Origin: a filamentous cyanobacterium ESFC-1
GTDB taxonomy: Bacteria > Cyanobacteriota > Cyanobacteriia > Cyanobacteriales > Spirulinaceae
Assembly (NCBI GenBank): GCA_000380225.1
Contig: KB904821.1
Span: 2,184,676-2,248,675, forward strand
Length of the DNA stretch: 64,000 nucleotides
Direction of reading: 5' to 3'
Each line of letters starts with the position of its first letter. Position 1 is the first letter of the stretch. The notes under the pieces are model-generated. The model worked only from the letters and a program-made list of their open reading frames with translations. It did no database searches and was not told the DNA's origin. Of the stretch, positions 36,148 through 45,396 are shown piece after piece. Made by a program: the position numbers and the translations under genes.

Positions 36148-37803
36148 TCAATTATTAAGAGTGTCTATTATGGATTTACGATGTAAAGCGCTGTGAGGTA
36201 AAACTCGCAAAACTTCTTCTACCGTGGTCACTCCGGCATTGACTTTTTCTAGGGCTGAAATACGGAAAGAAGCGAAATTAATTTTGCGTAGATAACGATG
36301 TAATTGGGTCATGGTTCCGTCATAAATAATCTCGCGTACCGTGTCATCAATTTCTAATAATTCCACAATGGCTTCCCGGCCGAGATAACCGGAATCAAAA
36401 CACATATTACAACCGCGACCTTTGCGCCAGCTTTGGGTTTTTGCGGTTTTGGGGTCGAGATTGAGCGATCGCATATCTGCCATACTCGGTTTATAGGGAA
36501 CCGCACAATGAGGACAGATGCGACGAACGAGACGCTGTGCCACAATGCCTAAAAGGGCATCGCTGATTAAACCGGGGTCGGGGCCGATATCTTTGATGCG
36601 GGGAATGGCCCCCGGTGCGTCGTTGGTGTGTAGGGTAGTAAGGACTAAGTGACCCGTAAGGGCAGCCCGAACACCTGTTTCAGCCGTTTCGCGATCGCGT
36701 ATCTCTCCGACCATGATAATATCGGGGTCTTGGCGCAAAATCGCCCGCATTCCCGCCGCAAAGGTCATTCCCGCCGCTTCGTTGACTTGGGTTTGGGTAA
36801 TGCGAGGCAGAATATACTCTACTGGGTCTTCGACGGTGACAATGTTAACGTGTTCGGTAGCGATCGCCTGTAAGGAAGTATAAAGGGTACTGGTTTTTCC
36901 CGATCCCGTCGGCCCGGTATAGATAATCATGCCTTGGGGTTGTCGTATCCAGCTTTTATAGACCGCTAGGGCGCGATCGCTAAAGCCTAGGTCATTGATG
37001 GTTTTAAAGGGATTTTTACGCGGTAGCAGGCGAATTACGGCTTTCTCACCGCCCACACAGGGTAGGGTACTCACCCGCATATCCATGCCCAATTCAACTT
37101 GTTCCCCGGTGGCATACTGTTGGCCAATGCGGCCATCTTGGGGACGGCGACTTTCGGCAATATTAATCTCGGACATGACTTTTAACGCCACCACCACCCG
37201 ACGACTAATTTCAAGGGGTAGCAGGGTAATGTTCCGCAACACCCCATCAATGCGATAACGCACCCGCAAGCCCTCTTGAGTGGGTTCGAGGTGAATATCG
37301 CTGGCCCGGTTGCGTAACGCCCCGGAAATCAGGGTTTTAATGCGACCAATTTGGTCTACGGCTTTGGCGAGATAGAGTTCTGTGGTTTCGCTAATGTCTT
37401 CTTGTTCGACTTGTCCGGTGAGGGGATTAACCAGGGGAGTCGCGTTGATGTTGTCGGGGTTGTAGTGGGTGAGGTGATACCAGTTTTTGTAGCTTTTTTC
37501 GGTAATAGGGACGATTTTGATTTCTGCCAGGGTGCGATCGCGCATTAAGGCCATTTCTGACGGCGATACTTTGACGGGACTCCCCAAGTAAAAGCAATTT
37601 TGCCACAACAACAACGGCACAACTGGGGGTAATGCGTCGGGGTTGGGAAATTCTCGGAAAAAGCGATCGCTCACTTCTCGGTCAAGTAATGATGGATCGA
37701 CAATGCCGCGATCGTTTACTAATAACCTCAAAGCCTTTTCGCAGTCAATTTGACGATTGCGGAGTTTCTGCCACGCTGACAATGAATTTACCCAGTTTTG
37801 CAT
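36148..37803 (-). CDS. PilB/GspE-family secretion ATPase
   Basis: A 551-residue ATPase of type II secretion/type IV pilus systems. It has the Walker A 'YTGPTGSGKTSTLYTSLQ', the Asp box 'VTVEDPVEY', Walker B 'DPDIIMVGEIRD' and His box 'ALTGHLVLTTLHTND', then a tetracysteine zinc site ('CPHC', later 'CNMC'). The usual N1 domain is short. Cyanobacteria often have a second PilB-like protein in addition to PilB1; this one is isolated from other pil genes, so its system is unclear. Confidence 0.88.
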   Translation of the reverse strand: MQNWVNSLSAWQKLRNRQIDCEKALRLLVNDRGIVDPSLLDREVSDRFFREFPNPDALPPVVPLLLWQNCFYLGSPVKVSPSEMALMRDRTLAEIKIVPITEKSYKNWYHLTHYNPDNINATPLVNPLTGQVEQEDISETTELYLAKAVDQIGRIKTLISGALRNRASDIHLEPTQEGLRVRYRIDGVLRNITLLPLEISRRVVVALKVMSEINIAESRRPQDGRIGQQYATGEQVELGMDMRVSTLPCVGGEKAVIRLLPRKNPFKTINDLGFSDRALAVYKSWIRQPQGMIIYTGPTGSGKTSTLYTSLQAIATEHVNIVTVEDPVEYILPRITQTQVNEAAGMTFAAGMRAILRQDPDIIMVGEIRDRETAETGVRAALTGHLVLTTLHTNDAPGAIPRIKDIGPDPGLISDALLGIVAQRLVRRICPHCAVPYKPSMADMRSLNLDPKTAKTQSWRKGRGCNMCFDSGYLGREAIVELLEIDDTVREIIYDGTMTQLHRYLRKINFASFRISALEKVNAGVTTVEEVLRVLPHSALHRKSIIDTLNN

Positions 37804-38387
37804 AAAGCCGCCTCATTTCTCTTCTTTCCATTGTGGCAAGAATCGATCGGCGCAACAATGTTGAAATTTTGCTGTATTTTTAAGCGTACCCAGTTATAAA
37901 GTTTGAGCTAATTTTTGAATTTAAAATATTGTAGAACCTAAATAGAACGATAATTCGATTTTAAAGTCGGCAAATTTACTCAGAAACGCAGATGAGCATC
38001 AATTTAAATGCCAATACTCAAAAACTCTACGACCGTAATTTTGTGGAGTGGTGTGAAGCGACTGTTTCTCAACTTAAAGCCAAGAAGTTTGAAAGTTTAG
38101 ATATTAAAAATTTTATTAATCGTATTGGCAAAATATAATTTCCCTGCCAGATGAGATGGGGCTGGGTTCGGGGCTTGAGGTCGGGGATTGAAGCTGAAAG
38201 CCTGATGGGGTGGGTAATGTCCATCCTACGCTCTGTCCTGGCCGACGCGATCGCGCCCCACCATACTTTTAAAAAACTTATGAATCAGTTAAGTAGAAAT
38301 ACTCATTACTATTCCCAAAAATAGAGAACCATAGCAAAATCATCCTTTAGAATAGAATGAAGTTAAATTTACTTAACAATTCCTAGA
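37804..38387. other. Spacer with a truncated DUF29 ORF
   Basis: The only gene-like content is the 48-codon DUF29 fragment at 37992-38138. The stretch 38150-38275 contains the phrase GGGGTGGGTAATGTCCATCCTACG, a repeat-like remnant. The last 100 bases are A/T-rich and should hold the promoter of the hydrolase gene. Confidence 0.45.
37992..38138 (+). pseudogene. Truncated DUF29-family gene (48 codons)
   Basis: The reading frame MSINLNANTQKLYDRNFVEW continues through 'WCEATVSQLKAKKFESLDIK' and 'NFINRIGKI' before a stop. This corresponds to the first third of a DUF29 protein (normally about 140-160 residues), whose N-terminus is typically Y-D-x-D-F-x-x-W-x-E-x-T-x-x-L. The rest of the domain is missing, so it is likely a remnant, although a short expressed peptide cannot be excluded. 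Confidence 0.55.
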
Positions 38388-39293
38388 ATGCAAGCAACCC
38401 CTGTTGCAGCAAAATCTATTCCCGGTACTTATTGGCAATGGCGCGGTCATTCGATTTACTACGTCAAAGCAGGCGCAAAGCAAAGCGATCGCCCGCCGTT
38501 ATTGTTAATCCACGGGTTCGGTGCGTCCACCGACCACTGGCGCAAGAATATCGCGCAACTGCAAAATGATTTTGAAGTGTGGGCGATTGATTTACTCGGT
38601 TTTGGTCGTTCGGCCAAACCCGCGATCGCCTATAGTGGCAACCTTTGGCGAGATCAACTACGGGACTTCATTACCGAAGTCGTCCAGCGTCCGGCTGTTT
38701 TGGCCGGAAACTCTTTAGGGGGCTACAGTAGTTTATGCGTCGCGGCTCAATGTCCAGAAGTGGCGGCAGGTTTAATCCTTTTAAACAGTGCTGGCCCCTT
38801 CACGGAAAAGGAAAACGTTGCCAAAGCGCAACCCAATCCTTTCCAAGGGTTAATTCGCTCAATTTTGTTACAACCTTGGGCAAGTTTTCTGTTATTTCAA
38901 TATGTCCGGCAAAAATCGACGATTCGTAAAACCTTGGAAAAGGTCTATTTGGATCGAAGCGCTGTGACAGATCAATTAGTAGAAGACATTTATCGTCCTT
39001 CTGGCGATGCGGGTGCAGCCCAAGTATTTGCATCCGTGTTTAAAACGCCCCAGGGGGAGAAAAACGACGTATTGTTGCAACAACTCCAGTGTCCTTTGTT
39101 GATGCTGTGGGGAGAGGGCGATCCCTGGATGAATGCTCGCGATCGCGGCGCAAAATTCCGGGAGTTCTATCCGAGTCTGACGGAACATTACCTCAATGCA
39201 GGTCATTGTCCCCACGACGAGATTCCCGGCCCGGTGAATCAGTTGATTTCTGATTGGGTATTCCAAAAAGTACAAGCCCAAGAAACTGTTTAA
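38388..39293 (+). CDS. Alpha/beta-hydrolase fold protein
   Basis: A 301-residue alpha/beta hydrolase. The oxyanion segment is 'LLIHGFGASTDHWRKN', the nucleophile elbow 'LAGNSLGGYSS' (Ser), the acid 'MLWGEGDPWM' (Asp), and the His is in 'NAGHCPHDEIP'. It resembles the cyanobacterial and plastid group that includes pheophytinase-like and haloalkane-dehalogenase-like enzymes. The substrate is unknown. It is followed by DUF2993 and NUDIX-like genes on the same strand. Confidence 0.85.
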   Translation: MQATPVAAKSIPGTYWQWRGHSIYYVKAGAKQSDRPPLLLIHGFGASTDHWRKNIAQLQNDFEVWAIDLLGFGRSAKPAIAYSGNLWRDQLRDFITEVVQRPAVLAGNSLGGYSSLCVAAQCPEVAAGLILLNSAGPFTEKENVAKAQPNPFQGLIRSILLQPWASFLLFQYVRQKSTIRKTLEKVYLDRSAVTDQLVEDIYRPSGDAGAAQVFASVFKTPQGEKNDVLLQQLQCPLLMLWGEGDPWMNARDRGAKFREFYPSLTEHYLNAGHCPHDEIPGPVNQLISDWVFQKVQAQETV

Positions 39294-39408
39294 AATACAG
39301 TCAGTTTGCAAGCTAGGCCAGGCTTTTGCAGCCTTTTCCTTCAAGAATAAATTGCGAATTGCTTAATATTTTGTTACAAAGTAGCTAGAACCTGCGCTTA
39401 AGCTAGAG

Positions 39409-40212
39409 ATGTATAGCCTTATGTTTGGTGGCTTTATCGGTACAAATGAAAATCAAGGAGGCGATTGGGGAGAACAAATCCTCAACAAAGTCGCTGGTAA
39501 TACCATTCGCCACCTGTTTACCCGCAGCGAATTGGTAGAGGTGGAGGTCAATTGTCACCCCTCCAGCAAACTCCTGCAAGGAAGTATTGACAGTTTTAAA
39601 ATGCACGGCCAGGGGTTGACAATTCGTCGAGACTTCCGCACCGAGGAAATGTCTTTTGAGACAGATGCTGTCGCTCTAGACTTTAGCTCGGTTCTCAAGG
39701 GAGAAATTTCCCTCAAGCAACCCACCCAGGCTTTGGCCATGGTGAAGTTGGCCGAAGACGATATCAACTCTGCGTTTAAAGCGGAGTTGGTGCGGAAGCG
39801 TCTAGAAAACTTGTCTGAACCCGCTTTGATGGAGTTGTCGGGAAATCAACCCGTATCGTTTACTGATATCGAGTTGAACTTGTTACCCCACAACCGGATT
39901 AAATTGTTTGCCAAAGCCAGTTTTGGCGATCGCGTGGTTCCGGTCAGTTTGAGTTGTCAACTCGGTATTGCTAAACGGCGACGAGTCATGTTTACCGAGG
40001 CACAATTTGAAGCGGATGCGGTTCCTGCCGCAGAACGCGAAACCTCCCAACAACTCACCGAAAAACTGGTCGAGGTGTTGAATAATATGGTCGATTTAGA
40101 CCGTTTTAACCTCGATGGTGTGAAATTGCGACTGAATAGTTTGAAAACTCAAGGAAACTTGTTACTGTTCACGGGTTACGCTCAAATCCTGCGCGTGCCA
40201 CAAGTCGGCTAG
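39409..40212 (+). CDS. DUF2993/LmeA-like lipid-binding protein
   Basis: A 267-residue protein. The pattern 'GEQILNKVAGNTIRHLFTRS', then 'VEVEVNCHPSSKLLQGSIDS' and repeated amphipathic beta strands, matches DUF2993, related to mycobacterial LmeA and tubular lipid-binding folds. No signal peptide is obvious, so it may be cytoplasmic or thylakoid associated. The start may be the ATG at 39409 or at 39421. The NUDIX-like gene begins 13 bases downstream and is probably in the same operon. Confidence 0.82.
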   Translation: MYSLMFGGFIGTNENQGGDWGEQILNKVAGNTIRHLFTRSELVEVEVNCHPSSKLLQGSIDSFKMHGQGLTIRRDFRTEEMSFETDAVALDFSSVLKGEISLKQPTQALAMVKLAEDDINSAFKAELVRKRLENLSEPALMELSGNQPVSFTDIELNLLPHNRIKLFAKASFGDRVVPVSLSCQLGIAKRRRVMFTEAQFEADAVPAAERETSQQLTEKLVEVLNNMVDLDRFNLDGVKLRLNSLKTQGNLLLFTGYAQILRVPQVG

Positions 40213-40225
40213 TTGTTTTAAGTCT

Positions 40226-40744
40226 GTGCGCGATCGCTTTGTCGAAATTCGATCCCCTTGGTTAACCCTAATTGGCGAACATATTGAGGGCGATCGCAAT
40301 CAGGTGTTAGATTATTGGCGAGTCGAAAAAGCCGATTCTGCCGTTATTATTTCAGTTCAGGGCGATCGCCTCATTTTTCCTAAACCTGTTTATCGTCCCG
40401 GCATTGCCGCCACAACCCTCGACTTTCCGGGGGGACGCATTCCGCCGACTGAAACGCCCCTCACTGTTGCCCCGAAGATTCTTCAGCGAGAATTAGGTAT
40501 TCCATCAATCGCCATCGATCGCCTCGAACAACTCAACGAGACGGGGTGGGCGATTAATAGTTCTTTTTCCAATCAAAAACTCTATGGCCTTGTGGCCATC
40601 ATCGATCCGAATTTCGCGATCCCAACTGAATTTATAACTAAAACTTATACCCTAACGGAAACAAGTTTACAAACCTTAAAAAAAGACTTGACTTGTTTGC
40701 AGTGTCGTGCTGTTTTACTGGAATGGCGCGATCGCGTCTTTTGA
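40226..40744 (+). CDS. NUDIX-fold protein with degenerate Nudix box
   Basis: A 172-residue protein resembling ADP-ribose/GDP-mannose pyrophosphatases ('EIRSPWLTLIGEHIE', 'LDYWRVEKADSAVII'). The Nudix box position reads 'GGRIPPTETPLTVAPKILQR' followed by ELGI. The consensus REUxEE becomes K-I-L-Q-R-E: the catalytic Arg is Lys and one metal-binding Glu is Arg. Metal-dependent hydrolysis is therefore unlikely, and a binding or regulatory role is more plausible. The start is a GTG at 40226. Confidence 0.72.
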   Translation: MRDRFVEIRSPWLTLIGEHIEGDRNQVLDYWRVEKADSAVIISVQGDRLIFPKPVYRPGIAATTLDFPGGRIPPTETPLTVAPKILQRELGIPSIAIDRLEQLNETGWAINSSFSNQKLYGLVAIIDPNFAIPTEFITKTYTLTETSLQTLKKDLTCLQCRAVLLEWRDRVF

Positions 40745-41325
40745 TTCTGAATCCGGTTAGTAGTTATTCGCCGTAACCCACCGTTTAAGGTGTGTCGCAG
40801 CACTACCCCTGTCAAGGTGATAATTTGTATTGAGTCTATTGGGATCGTTGTTTGAAATTAGTTGGTTTATCCCGATGGTTGTGTGGGGGGACTAGCCCCC
40901 CCACGCCCCCCCACTGGGGGCGTTACGCCGCCCCCAGACCCCTCGCGTAAGGGCGCACGGGGGTTACAAGTGAGTATCTTAACGGTAGAATTGGGGTTTT
41001 AGACACTTGAGTACACCTTGACAGGCAGTAGTGGTGCGACACACCTTAAATTGTGCGATAGCCAAAACCTAAAATGCCGACATTTCGGTGCGTTACGCTG
41101 CGCTAACGTCACCCTACCTAAAGCTTCATTTTAGCTGTGTCACGGCAGTAGGGTGGGTTAGGCGGCTAAAACTTACGCTATGACTGCAATCTAGTTATTC
41201 GCCGTAACCCACCGTTTAAGGTGTGTCACGGCAGTAGGTTGGGTTGAGATCGTGCCACAAGAGCAAAGATCGAGGTTGTGTTGGGTTTCAATTCGTTTTA
41301 CCCAACCTACGGTGAAGCGCGATCG
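40745..41325. repeat. MITE-like repeats and G-rich low-complexity spacer
   Basis: Contains two copies or parts of a palindromic repeat (about 40759-40802 and 41038-41240) with ends GGTGGGTTAGGCGGC and GCCGTAACCCACC, and the phrase CACCGTTTAAGGTGTGTC. A third copy lies at about 63040-63221. Between them, 40885-40965 is a C/G-rich stretch of short inverted repeats. No gene is visible. Confidence 0.75.
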
Positions 41326-42174
41326 CTACTCGGAAACCGGATGCTCGGACATCGGATTGAGCGAAGGTTGGGGTAAAGTCGGTAAGACGCGATCGCACCA
41401 AAACAGCGTCCCCGAAGCCACGCATAACGGGATCGTGACAAAATTGACCACCGGAATGCCAATCAACGCCCAACACACCGCACTAAAACTGGCACTCGCG
41501 GGGAAACTACGCCAGACAATCGCCATTTTGGAGCGAAACTTGAAGCGACGACGCTCAGAAGGCCCGTCGAGAAAATCCAGCCCCATAATGAAACCCGTCA
41601 GGATAAACCAACTCACGGTAATAAATACCGTCCCAATGGCAGGAATAAACCCCAGAATCGTCAAAGGTAGCGCCACCGCAAGCCACAAAATCAACTTTTT
41701 GATTTCAAACAAAATCGCTCGCCAAATATCGTGGAAAAAGTGAATTTCGACGATTTCGATACGTCCGGTGCGATACTTTTCAATATGTTCGGATAGCTGA
41801 CCGTACCACGGCGCACCCAACAACGTGCCAAACTGTAAAATCAAAAAGCCCGTGGCCAGAAACAATCCGAGAATCAAGAAAACCCGCAACAGCCAGCCCA
41901 AACCCAAAACCAGATATTCTAGAAAGCTCAACCATTGCGGCCAATCGGCAATAATGAGGGCGAATTCTCGATCGACTAAATCCACTAACGAGGCAATGCC
42001 CTGCCAACTTGGCCACAATAAGCCAATGTAAATCGCGATCGCCACCACAAAATTAACAATAATCGGCACGATCAAAAACTTCAGCAAACGCGGCGATTTC
42101 TGAAACACCCGCAATGCTCGCAAAGGATAACTTGCCCCTGCTACCAATCCTCGAATCATCAGCGATTTCTTCAA
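41326..42174 (-). CDS. EI24/CysZ-like membrane protein
   Basis: A 282-residue integral membrane protein with about four to five long hydrophobic segments. It starts with 'LVAGASYPLRALRVFQKSPR', and contains 'FGTLLGAPWYGQLSEHIEKY' and 'GFIMGLDFLDGPSERRRFKF', typical of the EI24 domain family (CysZ in enterobacteria transports sulfate). Transport function is unproven for cyanobacterial members. It is convergent with the NUDIX gene across a repeat-filled spacer. Confidence 0.78.
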   Translation of the reverse strand: MKKSLMIRGLVAGASYPLRALRVFQKSPRLLKFLIVPIIVNFVVAIAIYIGLLWPSWQGIASLVDLVDREFALIIADWPQWLSFLEYLVLGLGWLLRVFLILGLFLATGFLILQFGTLLGAPWYGQLSEHIEKYRTGRIEIVEIHFFHDIWRAILFEIKKLILWLAVALPLTILGFIPAIGTVFITVSWFILTGFIMGLDFLDGPSERRRFKFRSKMAIVWRSFPASASFSAVCWALIGIPVVNFVTIPLCVASGTLFWCDRVLPTLPQPSLNPMSEHPVSE

Positions 42175-42215
42175 ACAATAGATTTCTTTCTATTGTGGCA
42201 TTGGTACAATCCACC

Positions 42216-43067
42216 CTACAAACTCGAATCGTGTAACCAACCCGCCGGCATTCTCGTCCCGCTTAGGTTTGCGCCATCGAGAATTACCCCATCCAGGTCG
42301 GCTTCGTTGAAATTCGCGCCCTGTAAATTCGCCCCAACCAAGTTAGCGCCCTGTAAATTCGCCCCCTCAAAATTCGCCCAACGCAACTCCGCTTGACGCA
42401 AATCTGCCCCGCGCAAATCCGCCCCACTCAAATCGACCCCCGGTAAATTCATGGTGCTGAGGTTACACCCCTGCAAACACACCCCAGGCGCGATTAAATA
42501 CGCCCCCGCTTGGAGGGGATCAAAATCCGGGGGAAAGAGGGTTTGAGGGCTAAATAACGCCCGTTGTAGGTTGGTTTGCGATAAGTTAGTCTCCCTAAAA
42601 TCTGTCTCGAACAAACAAGTATTGCCGAGATTGGCATTCGTCAGATTAGCCCCCATAAAGCTAGTTCCCATCAAGCTTGAGCCAATCAAGTTAACTCCCT
42701 CCAGATTGGCCCCCATCAAGTTCGCCCCAATCACCTTAGACAGCATCAAGGTAGCATTCATCAAATCTGCCCCCGTGAGGTCAGACAAACACAATTGAAC
42801 GGCGCTTAAGTTGGTTTGGATTAAATCAGCCGTACTCAGGTCGGCTTTGCGTAAATCTGCGCCTTCTAGGTCAGCTTCGCTCAAATTTGCTTCTTCAAAG
42901 ACGCAGGAGCTTAAATTTGCGCCGATGAGGGTTGCGCCGTGAAAGTCGCCTTGGGTGAAGTCCGCTTGAGGGAGGTCTGCCCCGTTGAGATTAGCTTGGG
43001 CCAAGACAATCGAGGCAAAGTAACGATTTCCGGCAGCATATTCTTGCAAGAGTTCTTCTGGAGACAT
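42216..43067 (-). CDS. Pentapeptide-repeat protein
   Basis: A 283-residue cytoplasmic protein. The short N-terminal helix 'MSPEELLQEYAAGNRYFASI' is followed by about 40 A(D/N)LxX pentapeptides in two blocks (about 20-175 and 200-280), separated by a loop 'FSPQTLFPPDFDPLQAGAYL'. The ATG at 43067 is chosen because MSPEELLQEYAAG is the usual cyanobacterial N-terminus; an upstream ATG at 43085 adds six residues. It forms a beta-helix; the function is unknown. Confidence 0.85.
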   Translation of the reverse strand: MSPEELLQEYAAGNRYFASIVLAQANLNGADLPQADFTQGDFHGATLIGANLSSCVFEEANLSEADLEGADLRKADLSTADLIQTNLSAVQLCLSDLTGADLMNATLMLSKVIGANLMGANLEGVNLIGSSLMGTSFMGANLTNANLGNTCLFETDFRETNLSQTNLQRALFSPQTLFPPDFDPLQAGAYLIAPGVCLQGCNLSTMNLPGVDLSGADLRGADLRQAELRWANFEGANLQGANLVGANLQGANFNEADLDGVILDGANLSGTRMPAGWLHDSSL

Positions 43068-43355
43068 AATCCTGGCATTCCACAAGCGGACTTCACGGGG
43101 TTTATTTCAAATATGATGCGCCCTGAATCTTGGGGTTATGGCATCACCCCTGTCAAGGTGTGATTTTTGACAAGGGAGAATAAGCCTCAAAGCCTCATCT
43201 TTGGAGTCATTCGCCCTCACTCTTGTTACAACTGGGTAACTGATAGAAGCTGGGGAACAGACTTTTTTTCTTCCCCCTCTTCCCCCTCTTCCCCCTCCTT
43301 TCCCTCTTAAGCCAGTCAGACTATGGGGAAGTCTAGCACCTTGAAAGGGCTGGGG

Positions 43356-44807
43356 TTATGGCATCCACTCTAAAACAATGCCCAAACGACTGTCTTTTTC
43401 AGCGATGGAGTTTTGTTTTTGAATGTCTGTAGAAAGTCGCAAATTGGAAGTAAAGGCATAACCCACCGATAGGGTTGTAATTCCCACTTCGTCGCTGCCT
43501 CCGGGGGAAACAAACATTTGCGAAAAGGTAATATCAGCCGCCCCGGTACGAGAAAGGGGGAGAATGAGTTTGCCTCCCACTGCAACGCCATCCGTCCAGT
43601 AGCCATCGGTGGTGATGTTGCGATAGCCAACCACGGGGGCAACATTAACGTAGCTGCCGAGGGGCAATACATAATATTGTAAATCCGCAGCGAAGGTTTG
43701 GCGATCGCCATCGAATACCCGGTCATAACTGGTACTGGCAGTAAAACCACTGCGACCGAATAAAATGTCTTCTACTCCGACCACAAAGCCGCTACTGTCG
43801 CTGGTGGACGGGTAAAAGGAGTAACCCAAACGCACGCGAGTCCGAAATGCCGGGTCGTTGCGAATTTCGGCCAGAACGTCGGGGACTTCTTCGCGCCATT
43901 GTTGCAACACGGGGCTACTTTCAATAATGGCCGGGTCGAGGCTGAGTTCGTTGTCGCTGAGTAAACCAGCTACAAAACGCCGCACAATGCCGATGCTTTG
44001 AGTTACTTCGGAGGGAATGCCTAAGTCGTCTCGTTCGAGGGCGGTGTCAATGAGTTGTTGTAACTCGCTGATTTCGGCCAACAGTTCCGGGTCGAGGTCA
44101 AAGCCTCCCCCGGCTAAAAGTGCGCCGAGGATGGGTTGTAAGCCTTGGGCCCGGTCGAGGAGTTCGTCTCCTACGTCGTCTACGTCGCCGTCTAAGACTG
44201 CTCTCAGTAGGCTTTGGAGGGCGCGGACTTCTCGCAACACGGCGCTGTCTACGTCGCCTTCTTGGGCGAGGTCAATGCCTGAGATGATATTGGCGAGGGT
44301 GTCTAAGCCCTGACGAAAAGGGCCGCTGAGGTCGTCTCGTTCGTCTAATACCTGTAAGGCTAGGGTTTGGAGTTCTTGCAGTTCGCTTTGGAATCCGGGG
44401 CCGAGGTTAATCGATTCCCCGGCTATGAGTTGTTCGAGGACGGGACGCAGTAAGCGAATGGCTTGATTGAGTCCGGTTTCGGGGTCTACAGATAGGTTGC
44501 CGCCTTGCAGAATTTGGCGCAGGACGGTTTGTAGCAGTTGAACGCCCTGGATGAGGTTGTTTCCGGCTTCTCCTTGGGCCAGGTTAAATTCTGATTCGGT
44601 TCGGGGGGTGAGGGTATGGGGGTTAGTTTGCCATTCGAGGGGTTGGGTTGTGAGTTCAACGGTATCGAGGTCAATGTCCGTCGGAAAGGGTTGTACTCGG
44701 TTTTGGGGGGTTAAAGTTTCGCTCCAAACTGGAGGGCTAGTGGCGATCGCGATCGCCAAAGCTAATATACTACTGGGTAGGGGTTTGTGTTTCAGGTAAT
44801 TTACCAA
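43356..44807 (-). CDS. Exported helical-repeat protein with C-terminal outer-membrane barrel-like domain
   Basis: Not a recognised family. A 483-residue protein with a signal peptide (about 1-29, 'ALAIAIATSPPVWS'). Residues about 75-310 are helical and show a loose repeat of 'LLxxLLxxLLxGxxLxLDP' type (for example 'LLRAVLDGDVDDVGDELLDR' and 'LQPILGALLAGGGFDLDPEL'). Residues about 325-483 have alternating amphipathic strands ('RVRLGYSFYPS', 'FTASTSYDRVF', 'FAADLQYYVLPLG', 'VVGYRNITTDGYW') and end in an aromatic-rich strand 'LGIVLEWMP', as in beta-barrels. The start is a TTG at 44807 or GTG at 44804. Confidence 0.62.
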   Translation of the reverse strand: MVNYLKHKPLPSSILALAIAIATSPPVWSETLTPQNRVQPFPTDIDLDTVELTTQPLEWQTNPHTLTPRTESEFNLAQGEAGNNLIQGVQLLQTVLRQILQGGNLSVDPETGLNQAIRLLRPVLEQLIAGESINLGPGFQSELQELQTLALQVLDERDDLSGPFRQGLDTLANIISGIDLAQEGDVDSAVLREVRALQSLLRAVLDGDVDDVGDELLDRAQGLQPILGALLAGGGFDLDPELLAEISELQQLIDTALERDDLGIPSEVTQSIGIVRRFVAGLLSDNELSLDPAIIESSPVLQQWREEVPDVLAEIRNDPAFRTRVRLGYSFYPSTSDSSGFVVGVEDILFGRSGFTASTSYDRVFDGDRQTFAADLQYYVLPLGSYVNVAPVVGYRNITTDGYWTDGVAVGGKLILPLSRTGAADITFSQMFVSPGGSDEVGITTLSVGYAFTSNLRLSTDIQKQNSIAEKDSRLGIVLEWMP

Positions 44808-44934
44808 GTCCTTTTCTCCAACATCGCCACATAGAGTTTAGCGTCGTCTGTTTCAATGCGATCGCTGATTTCCCGATAATACGACGCTATCTGACCAAAA
44901 TCACCTTTCCTAAGATGGAGAGGATATCAATCTA

Positions 44935-44975
44935 GTTGTTGGTTGTTGGTTGTTGGTTATTGGTTGTTAGTTGTT
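44935..44975. repeat. Short TTGGTTG heptad array
   Basis: About five units of GTTGTTG/TTGGTTA followed by TTAGTTG, in the spacer between the barrel gene and the aspartic-protease pair. It is the shortest clear array of this family. Confidence 0.8.
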
Positions 44976-45024
44976 TAGTTTCACTTCGTTCTACCCAACC
45001 TACTGCTACTGTTTTCAATAAGTT

Positions 45025-45396
45025 TTAAGGCAAGATTTGGGTCAACAATACTAAACCATTTTCTTCAAAATTTATTTCCCAATGATATCCTGCCATTAAA
45101 CCAGTTCCGACTAAAGGTTTATAACCCGTAGCTAAAACAGGAACAACTTTTTCTACAGTATCCCACATAATCGTTGCTAAATGAATTGATAGTAATGCTT
45201 CGCTACCATCAGCTAATCTGGCAGATGTGGTGGAGTATAACGGTAGATTCATAGCACCAACAGCTTGGGGAGGTAATGTCAGATAGTCGTTAAAGCCAGC
45301 ATCAATGATAAAATTTATAGAAAAATTAGGTTGCTTGGGTAAGCAAAAAACAACGGGAATTATGGCTTTTCCATCAATTAGCCTGCCCTCTATCAT
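45025..45396 (-). CDS. Clan AA (retropepsin-like) aspartic protease
   Basis: A 123-residue single-domain protein. The active-site region reads 'INFIIDAGFNDYLTLPPQAV', with D-A-G in place of D-T/S-G. A flap-like 'TTSARLADGSEA' and hydrophobic-Gly 'KPLVGTGLMAGYHWEINF' (the psi-loop L-(V/I)-G-T/M) complete the fold. Such proteins act as dimers. It overlaps the upstream 90-residue gene by four bases (ATGA), so the two are translationally coupled. The pair looks like a conserved module; the role is unknown. Confidence 0.8.
   Translation of the reverse strand: MIEGRLIDGKAIIPVVFCLPKQPNFSINFIIDAGFNDYLTLPPQAVGAMNLPLYSTTSARLADGSEALLSIHLATIMWDTVEKVVPVLATGYKPLVGTGLMAGYHWEINFEENGLVLLTQILP

Noticed and set aside
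41252..41743. 163-codon plus-strand ORF
   Set aside because: It lies antisense to the well-supported EI24 gene and has a basic, low-hydrophobicity shadow composition.
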